DNA of 64,000 bases, from positions 710,293,202 through 710,357,201 of the forward strand of contig NC_064617.1 of assembly GCF_023898315.1 (NCBI RefSeq), given 5' to 3'. Of this stretch, positions 56,430-64,000 are shown piece after piece. The notes under the pieces are model-generated. The model was given only the letters and a program-made list of their open reading frames with translations, was not told where the DNA came from and did not search any database. Every line of letters begins with the position of its first letter. The first letter of the stretch is position 1. Both the position numbers and the translations under genes were made by a program. The DNA comes from Schistocerca nitens (Eukaryota; Arthropoda; Insecta; Orthoptera; Acrididae).

Positions 56430-57501
56430 TTACAGGAAATGTTCAAAATGTCCTCTGTTAGCGAGGATACACGCATCCACCCTCTGTCGCATGGAATCCC
56501 TGATGCGCTGATGCAGCCCTGGAGAATGGCGTATTGTATCACAGCCGTCCACAATACGAGCACGAAGAGTCGCAACATTTGGTACCGGGGTTGCGTAGAC
56601 AAGAGCTTTCAAATGCTCCCATACATGAAAGTCAAGAGGGTTGAGGTCAGGAGAGCGTGGAGGCCATGGAATTGGTCCGCCTCTACCAATCCATCGGTCA
56701 CCGAATCTGTTGTTGAGAAGCGTATGAACACTTCGACTGAAATGTGCAGGAGCTCCATCGTGCATGAACCACATGTTGTGTCGTACTTGTAAAATCACAT
56801 GTTCTAGCAGCTTAGGTAGAGTATCCCGTATGAAATAATGATAACCTGCTCCAATGAGCGTAGGTGGAAGAACATGGGGCCCAATCAAGACGTCACCAAT
56901 AATGCCTGCCCAAACATTCACAGAAAATCTGTGTTGATGACGTGATTGCACAATTGCGTGCGGATTCTCGTCAGCCCACACATGTTGATTGTGAAAATTT
57001 ACAATTTGATCATGTTGGAATGAAAGCCTCATCTGTAAAGAGAACATTTGCACTGAAATGAGGATTGACACATTGTTGGATGAACCATTCGTACAAGTGT
57101 ACCCGTGGAGGCCAATCAGCTGCTGATGGTGCCTGCACATGCTGTACATGGTACGGAAACAACTGGTTCTCCCGTAGCACTCTCCATACAGTGACGTGGT
57201 CAACGTTACCTTGTACAGCAGCAACTTCTCTGACGCTGACATTAGGGTTATCGTCAACTGCACGAAGAATTGCCTCGTCCATTGCAGGTGTCCTCGTCAT
57301 TCTAGGCCTTCCCCAGTCACGAGTCATAGGCTGGAATCTTCCGTGCTCCCTAAGACGCCGATCAATTGCTTCGAACATCTTCCTGTCGGGACACCTTCAT
57401 TCTGGAAATCTGTCTCGATACAAATGTACCGTGCCACGGCTATTGCCCCACGATAATCCATACATCAAATGGGCATCTGCCAACTCCGCATTTGTAAACA
57501 T
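56430..57501 (-). pseudogene. DD41D-type transposase, nearly intact
   Basis: 357-codon span. It starts MFTNAELADAHLMYGLSWGN at an ATG at 57499-57501. A TGA falls after LYRDRFPE (near 57406). The helix-turn-helix region contains NPNVSVREVAAVQGN. The first catalytic Asp is in VLFTDEA, where a frameshift near 57020 occurs. The frame resumes SFQHDQIVNFHNQHVW, then WFMHDGAPAHF (second Asp) and RSPDLNPLDF. I count 41 residues between the last two catalytic Asp, hence DD41D (rosa-like). The C-terminus CILANRGHFEHFL matches the relic at 10700. One stop and one frameshift inactivate it. Confidence 0.9.
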
Positions 57502-57677
57502 TGCACTGACTGCAAAACCACGTTCGTGATGAACACTAACCTGTTGATGCTACGTACTGATGTGCTTGATGCTAGTACTGTAGAGCAATGAGTCACATGT
57601 CTACAAAAGCACCGAAGTGGCTTGGCAATTGGGCCAACTGGCGGTGAATCGAGGAAGTACAGTACATACTGACGAAA

Positions 57678-57802
57678 CTAAAATGAGCTCCAACATGGAA
57701 ATTAAGTGTTTTCGGACACATGTCCACATAACATCTTTTCTTTATTTGTGTGTGAGGAATGTTTCCTGAAAGTTTGGCCGTACCTTTTTGTAACACCCTG
57801 TA
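57678..57802 (-). repeat. Right TIR of DD41D element
   Basis: Inverted partner of 56226-56350. It ends ACACCCTG next to TATA. Confidence 0.88.
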
Positions 57803-58063
57803 TAATATAATTAATTAATTCATATAAAAAGATTGTGCAATAAAAACATGCCAAGTGCACTCACATACTACTTACATATATCAATTCACATCGATTTCGA
57901 GTGAACTGAAAAGGTTACAGGATCTAATTAAAATCTATATACAATGAAACAAAAATTTAGTTAAAAATAATAATGGGCATTCTGAGTGCACTAGAATTAA
58001 ATTTTAAAAATTCATTTAGGTGTATCAGATTCAGTACTGGATGGTCATGTAATACTAAATTAT

Positions 58064-59575
58064 GTGGTCTTCAGTCCTGAGACTGGTTTGATGCAGCTCT
58101 CCATGCTACTCTATCCTGTGCAAGCTTCTTCATCTCCCAGTACCTACTGCAACCTACACCCTTCTGAATCTTCTTGGTGTATTCATCTCTTGGTCTCCCT
58201 CTACGATTTTTACCCTCCACACTGCCCTCCAATACTAAATTGGTGATCCCTTGATGCCTCAGAACATGACCTACCAACCAATCCCTTCTTCTAGTCAAGT
58301 TGTGCCCCAATCCTATTCAGTCTTCAGCATTCTTCTGTAGCACCACATTTTGAAAGCTTCTATTCTCTTCTTGTCTAAACTATTTATCGTCCATGTTTCA
58401 CTTCCATACATGGCTACACTCCATACAAATACATTCAGAAATGACTTCCTCACACTTAAATCAATACTCAATGATAACAAATTTCTCTTCTTGAGAAACG
58501 CTTTCCTTGCCATAGCCAGTCTACATTTTATATCCTCTCTACTTCGACCATCATCAGTTATTTTGCTCCCCAAATAGCAAAACTCCGTTACTACTTTAAG
58601 TGTCTCATTTCCTGATCTAATTCCCTCAGCATCACCCGACTTGATTTGACTACATTCCATTATCCTTGTTTTGCTTTTGTTGATGTTCATCTTATATCCT
58701 CCCTTCAAGACTCTGTCCATTCCGTTCAACTGCTCTTCCAAGTCCTTTGCTGTCTATGATAGAATTACAATGTCATCGGCGAACCTCAAAGTTTTTATTT
58801 ATTCTCCACGGATTTTAATACCTACTCCGAAATTTTCTTTTGTTTCCTTTACTGCTTGCTCAATATACAGATTGAATAACATTGGGGAGAGGCTACAACC
58901 CTATCTCGCTCCCTTCCCAACCACTGCTTCCCTTTAATGCCCCTCAACTCTTATAACTGCCATTTGGATTCTATACAAATTGTAAATAGCCTTTTGCTCC
59001 CTATATTTTACCCCAGCCACCTTCAAAATTTGAAAGAGAGTATTCCAGTCAACATTGTAAAAAGCTTTCTCTAAGTCTACAAATGCTAGAAACGCAGGTT
59101 TACCTTTCCTTAATCTAGCTTCTAAGATAAGTCGTAGGGTCAGTATTGCCTCACATGTTCCAATATTTCTATGGAATCCAAACTGATCTTCCCCTAGGTT
59201 GGCTTCTACTAGTTTTTCCATTCATCTTTAAAGAATTCATGTTAGTATTTTGCAGCCGTGACTTATTAAACTGATAGTTCGGTAATTTTCACATCTGCCG
59301 ACACCTGCTTTCTTTGGGATTGGAATTATTATATTCTTCTTGAAGTCTGAGGGTATTTCGCCTGTCTCATACATCTTGCTCACCAGATGGTAGAGTTTTG
59401 TCAGGACTGGCTCTACCAAGGCCGTCAGTAGTTCTAATGGAATGTTGTCTTCTCCTGGGGCCTTGTTTCAACTTAGGTCTTTCAGTGTTCTGTCAAACTC
59501 TACACGCAGTATCATATCTCCCATTTCATCTTCATCTACATCCTCTTCCATTTCCATAATATTGTCCTCAAGTAC
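58064..59575 (-). pseudogene. RTE-like element copy 2, 5'-truncated
   Basis: Collinear with the first RTE copy from its 3' end (GTCTTCAGTCCTGAGACTGG) up to the region before the RT core. Segments: 59419-59237 (LVSKMYETGEIPSDFKKN), 59221-58934 (QFGFHRNIGTCEAILTLRL and AFVDLEKAFYNVDW, with the RT Asp replaced by Tyr), 58741-58313 (LNGMDRVLKGGYKMN) and 58310-58071. A deletion near 58310 removes part of the C-terminal domain. It lacks the endonuclease. It lies against, and probably within, the Polinton polymerase relic. Confidence 0.88.
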
Positions 59576-59577
59576 AT

Positions 59578-61265
59578 TAAAAAAAGAATTCTATTAGGTG
59601 TATGTTTAGATACGCGTATAATTCTACAAACTCCAGCAGTTGTTAAATAACAGAATGGATTCATATTAGGTATTTTTAGGAATTATTTTCTTAGTTATAA
59701 ACAACCTCTTCTTAAAACATCTACATGAGAATTACAGTACTCATTAATTTTTTTCCTAATGTTGAACACGTAAGTTTCTTTAACTTTTTAACTATGCCGT
59801 TTGAGAAATATTTCCGTGTCTTTGGTTTCACAGTACCAGCACAATAATATTTGATATCAGGAATTAGACCTATGTAATTTTTATTTTCCTGTGTACTGAA
59901 TAAAGTAGGAAGTAACCTTTCATTAATTCTTTCAAACCAAATGTTTCTGTATATTTACTTTGTTTTCCTTCTATAAAATTGCTACAATCTATAATTTTTA
60001 AACCTAATCCCTGTATCTCCAATAACATTAATTAATTCCTCTGTAGATAGTATATATAGCTTTATTCTGTTTTCAACACAGTACTTCAGAATGAATTGTG
60101 GATCATAATCTTTAGCATAATGAGCTGTAAATGTAAATCAATAAGTTTATTAGATATCATCCACCTACAGAATTCATAATTTCTTTTAAATTTATCAAGA
60201 GGTATCAGTAAAATTATGAACTATTATGAGATTTGGAATATGTATCCCTTTTTCTTGTTGAGCTTCATAATCCACCACATGTATTTTGCAGTATAGGTAC
60301 AAGGAATTCTCTTTGGGGATCCTTTTGTACAATGCGTAAACTCTTTTCCTGTAACTATATTATTGCATTTCAAACATTCGAAAACATAATAATTCTTGTA
60401 TTCTTCACTAACAAAACAACCATTTTACTACATTTTTGACAATCTTTGACTGTATATCCTTCACTAAATGTTCTTTCACATATACCACCTTTTCGTATTT
60501 TGTATTGCATGTAACTTTTATGATTTTTAATTTCTACATCTAGATCACAGTCTCTACATCTTTCAAAGCCACAGTTATGTACTTTAGATCTCAAACAAAT
60601 CCTTTTAAATTCTCAACATTTATAATCAATATCATGAACTTCTTCATGATCATTTAAGCGTTATTCATTATAGCACTATCTATTACAGTTTTCACAATAT
60701 ATCTTATTTTCCACTGTATTGTGTTCTGTACCATTGAATAATTTACATATTTTTCTTTACATATTGCATTTATATTATGATTGTTGGTATATGCTTTGTT
60801 ACATTAATCAAAGAAATATGATGATCCTACAAATGCTGAAATACTGTTAAATACATCAAAATGGTTGCAGTTTTTATACAGATACGTTTATATTGCTTTC
60901 TCAGGAGCACGATAGATAACTGAATTGAAATTTTCAGCACATACAACATTTATTTGAATATCCAATCATTGCTCAACATTTTTCATATTGTCTAGAGTAA
61001 ATCCTTATTTGTTGTACTTACCTAATTGGTTACATAATATCCTGGTTAAATCATTTAGTAATTTGTATTTATCTCCTTCTCTAATTTTCTTAATTTCACC
61101 AGTAGTCAGTTCACTGCCTAAGGTAAAATGTATGTGATATGTTAATGCAACTTTTATTGCTCCAGAACAACACAGGTTATCACTTTTATTAATTCTAGTA
61201 ATGCATTTTTTAGTCTTTTTATCACTCTAGGCCAAGTGAGAAACACATCCACAGGAGATGTATTA
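59578..61265 (-). pseudogene. Maverick/Polinton-type DNA polymerase B relic
   Basis: Minus-strand relic of a protein-primed B-family polymerase. In order: CITRINKSDNLCCSGAIKVA (about 61205-61140); NSVIYRAPEKAI and NHFDVFNSISAFVGSSYFF (about 60920-60800); paired Cys/His motifs HNCGFERCRDCDLDV and NHKSYMQ (60590-60510), a zinc-ribbon-like block; VDYEAQQEKGIHIPNLI (about 60275-60225), the exonuclease I Asp/Glu motif; HYAKDYDPQFILKYC (about 60125-60080), the exonuclease II region; a segment near 59900 ending in NYIGLIPDIKYY; and NPFCYLTTAGVCR (about 59660-59620) toward the palm. Many stops and frameshifts. The catalytic DTD-type palm motif is not reached. Polintons are large virus-like DNA transposons. 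Confidence 0.72.
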
Positions 61266-61294
61266 ATGAGGACAACATTAGGATTTTTAATTCC

Positions 61295-63286
61295 TTGTTA
61301 AAAAATACACGTTGGGATCTAGATAAACATGATAGTATAGACATGAAGTTTGAGTCATTTCTAGCTGATTACAAACATAACTTTGAAATTGCTTTTCCCC
61401 TTAAGAAAATGAAAGAAAAAGGCAAAATTAACACATGGATAACACAGGGCATAAGAAAATCTGTAGAGCAACTCAGAGTGTTAAGTAAATCAGCAAGGCA
61501 AAATCCTGCTTTGAAACAACATGTTAAGTGTTATAGGAAATTATACAAGAAAGTAATTACTGCAGCAAAAAAGTTAAATAATGATTCATATATCAGTAAA
61601 AATAATGGCAACAAAAAAATGAAATCAGTTTGGAAAGTGATCAATAGTAACTTAGGAAGAAACAAAGTAAGAAACAACAACATTGTTATTAAAACTGAAG
61701 ACAAAACTATAAATGATCCATTACACATTGCCAATATATTCAACTGTCATTATACAAGTGTAGTTCAAAACCTCATACAAACTCAAAGTAGTACAGACAT
61801 CAGTCATAACATCACATTAAATCCCAAAACTATGTTTTTGTATCCTGTAACAGTACATGAGGTAGAGAATGCTATCAGCAAACTAAAAAATAAATTATCC
61901 TGTGGCACCGATAGCATTCCAGATAAAATCATTAAACACAGCAGATATATTACTCCTCTTCTTGTAGATATAATTAATGCATCTTTCAGTACTGGCACTT
62001 TCCCCAGAAAGCTGAAACAATCAATTATAAAACCATTATACAAAAATGGGGATCGTTATGATGTAAAAAACTACAGGCCTTTATCAATGTTACCTTGTTT
62101 TTCAAAAATTATAGAAAGAGTGATGTATGAAAGACACTCTACTTTCCTTAAAAAAAAAAAAAGTGGAATATTGGTCAATGAACAAAATGGCTTTTGAAAG
62201 AATAGATCAACTGAAACAGCTATATACAACTTTCTAAAACTTGTCCTAAATTCCATTGGTAATAATGAAGTAAATTGTGGGGTCTTTTTATATTTATCAA
62301 AGGCCTTTGACATTATTGATCATAAACTACTGCTCGAAAAACTTAGTTGCTATGGAGTCCATGGTACTGCTTATGCATGGTTTAAGTCATGCTTATCTGG
62401 AAACTGACAGAAAGTAGAAATAGTTCATGATGGAAAGTCATATTTTTCTGGTTATAAGGAAGTTAGTTATGGGGTGCCCCAAGGTTCGGTGTTGGGACCC
62501 CTGTTGTTCTTGATCTTTATAAATGACTTGCCAAACTATTTAACACAAGCTGATTGTGTACTTTTTGCTGATGATACAAGTCTCTTGATTAAAGCTCAGA
62601 ATGAGACTGACCTTAACAGGAAAACTGAAACAACAGCAGTTGAAGCAAGTAAATGGTTCAGTGACAACAGTTTATTTGTGAATGAGAAAAAAACATTATG
62701 GATGAATTACAGACATGGGTCAAATAATGTGAAGCCCAATATAACTGTGAAGCTAGGCCAACAGAATATACTACAAATGCCAAATACAAAATTCTTAGGA
62801 ATTTGGTTAGATGAGCATCTAAAGTGGGACAAGCATATAGATGTGCTCCATAAAAAATTAAGTAAATGTTGCTATGTATTTAGAATGCTCAAAAATTGCT
62901 GCAGTGATCAAACAGTATTGTGTACATATTATGCATTTATGCATAGTCTTTTGCGATATGGTGTCATATTTTGGGGCAATTCAAGTCAGGCAAAACACTC
63001 TTTTATTTTTCAAAAACGAGTGATAGGGATCATAAAAGGAGCTGCACCTAGAGATCCATGTAGGGAATTTTTCAAGGAATATAAAATCATGACTCTTCCA
63101 TCCATTTACATCTATGGAAGTATATGCTTTCTGAAGTCTCACCCCCAATTTTCTTCTTTAAACAGTGAGTTCCATGACTATACAACAAGACAGAGTAATA
63201 ATTTTCACAGAGAAGTGCATAAGAAAGCCCAGTACACAAGAGTGCAATATACCACCCGAAAATTGTCTATAGTGCTCTTCCCTTAA
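61295..63286 (+). pseudogene. Jockey-type reverse transcriptase with two in-frame stops
   Basis: 61295-62197 and 62474-63286 are in the same frame. TGA codons at about 62195 (NGF-stop-KNRSTETA) and 62405 (SGN-stop-QKVEI) split it. Motifs: LSCGTDSIPDKIIKHS, IIKPLYKNGDRYDVKNYRPL, LYLSKAFDIIDHKLLLEKL (between the stops), YGVPQGSVLGPLLFLIFIND, and CVLFADDTSLLIKA (intact FADD). The thumb reads FLGIWLDEHLKWDKHI and LLRYGVIFWGNSS. It has no RNase H. It is the best-preserved Jockey-type RT in the window. Confidence 0.9.
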
Positions 63287-63728
63287 AAATTAAAAGGATT
63301 CAGAAGCTGAGCAGTTTTAAAAGTGAACTCAAAAGAATGTTAATTAGTAATAGTTTTTACAGCGTTAGTGAATACATGAATTCTTCAGAAAGATAGCGTG
63401 CCTTCACCTATCTTATAATTCACTCATATACAAACTTGTGCCGTGGAGTAGACTCTTTTATGTACACACAAAAATTAATTAATTTGTCAATATAGAGTGT
63501 TATAATAATTGTTTATTGTTGTTGTCCATTATACACAGAATATATGTAACTTATTTGGGTCCTATATTGTTACAAATTTATATCATGTAAGCTGTAATTG
63601 TTTTTGCCTATATATTTAATTCAGATTTGTTCACTGATATATTTTACATAATATGTTGTTATTCATATTTTTTCTGTATGTAACACATGACAAATCCCAT
63701 ATCATTGTACATGATAAAATGGGTGCTC

Positions 63729-63751
63729 AATAAATCAAATCAAATCAAATT
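63729..63751 (+). repeat. 3'-terminal (CAAAT)n tail
   Basis: AATCAAATCAAATCAAAT-type repeat marks the 3' end of the Jockey-type element. Confidence 0.85.
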
Positions 63752-63754
63752 TAA

Positions 63755-64000
63755 TGTAGAAATAATGAAATTAATGCAAATTTAATATTATATTTTTTTA
63801 TACATTGATTTGTCCTACATCAGAATGCACTAGTTGTGTACTATATGATTACCAGGACCAATAAAACTCCACTCCACTCCATCAGCTAAAATTATTATTA
63901 TATTACCTTTTCTACCTCTCGGAATTGCTAACATTTGAATGTTAAATGTAGTATTTACTATATCAACAGACTCGTCAGATGTTGGTATATCTCTGATTTT
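63755..64000 (-). pseudogene. Polinton polymerase relic, upstream continuation (runs off the window)
   Basis: On the minus strand an open stretch from 64000 reads DESVDIVNTTFNIQMLAIPR near the window end. It is plausibly the region upstream of the first polymerase block at 61205, displaced by the 2.5 kb Jockey-type insertion. Support is weaker than for 59578-61265 because no catalytic motif falls here. Confidence 0.45.

Larger units (their letters stand above)
56226..57802 (-). mobile_element. Tc1/mariner DD41D-type element (minus)
   Basis: 1.58 kb, flanked by TA. Inverted repeats of about 125 bp (56226-56350 and 57678-57802) start with ACAGGGTGTTACAAAAAGG. One transposase frame on the minus strand (57501-56430) fills the interior. 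The structure is complete and the coding frame has only a few lesions. Confidence 0.9.
61266..63752 (+). mobile_element. Jockey-type non-LTR element (plus), 5'-truncated, readable RT
   Basis: It begins within the endonuclease-RT linker near 61266 and ends in a (CAAAT)n-type tail at 63729-63751. It is inserted into the Polinton polymerase relic, which continues on the far side. The RT frame is interrupted only by two TGA codons. Confidence 0.87.

Noticed and set aside
1-64000. CRISPR arrays, operons, ribosome-binding sites
   Set aside because: Composition and element content are those of an animal nuclear genome; no direct-repeat/spacer arrays were seen.

Overview
The window looks like 64 kb of repeat-packed intergenic or intronic DNA from a large insect genome, most likely an orthopteran of the locust/grasshopper type. 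That placement is inference from memory: the tRNA-derived SINEs at 42104-42393, 43492-43686 and 47858-48348, and the CR1/Jockey-, RTE- and Penelope-type families, resemble repeats abundant in acridid genomes. I found no host gene, no genuine tRNA or rRNA gene, and no prokaryotic feature. Nearly everything recognisable is a transposable element, and almost all coding regions are broken by stops or frameshifts.

Layout. 1-8340 is AT-rich with microsatellites and one large palindromic (foldback) element at 4299-4945. 8345-11064 is a DD41D Tc1/mariner element with long terminal inverted repeats (TIRs) and a DD34D mariner inserted in it. 12885-16190 is a Penelope-like element (PLE; minus strand, RT plus GIY-YIG). 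16540-20050 is a decayed non-LTR element (minus) split by a pogo-like DNA transposon. 20163-43780 is a single R1/I-type non-LTR element (minus) blown apart by later insertions: an LTR retrotransposon at 22295-35974, a CR1-like element at 36285-40800, and two SINEs. The LTR retrotransposon carries a 6.2 kb I-type non-LTR element (plus, 23751-29939) inside its 3' LTR. 43780-49100 is a mosaic of truncated non-LTR pieces, a second foldback element and a SINE with an inverted tRNA-like pair. 49108-53960 is a Jockey/CR1-type element split by a nearly complete RTE-like element (49302-52531). 56226-57802 is a second DD41D element. 58064-59575 is a truncated second RTE copy. 59578-64000 is a Maverick/Polinton DNA polymerase B relic (minus), interrupted by a Jockey-type element with a readable RT (61266-63752).

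Most useful results. (1) A nest of insertions can be undone by reading across target-site duplications and interrupted reading frames. (2) The LTR element has a primer-binding site, a polypurine tract, 1.6 kb LTRs and Gag-like ORFs, but no pol, so it looks non-autonomous; it also carries an intact acidic 194-residue ORF of unknown function. (3) Two foldback elements match the two opposite ends of the PLE, and both carry hammerhead-ribozyme-like cores. (4) The Polinton polymerase relic. Boundaries come from eye alignment and may be off by several to tens of bases unless a target-site duplication is given.
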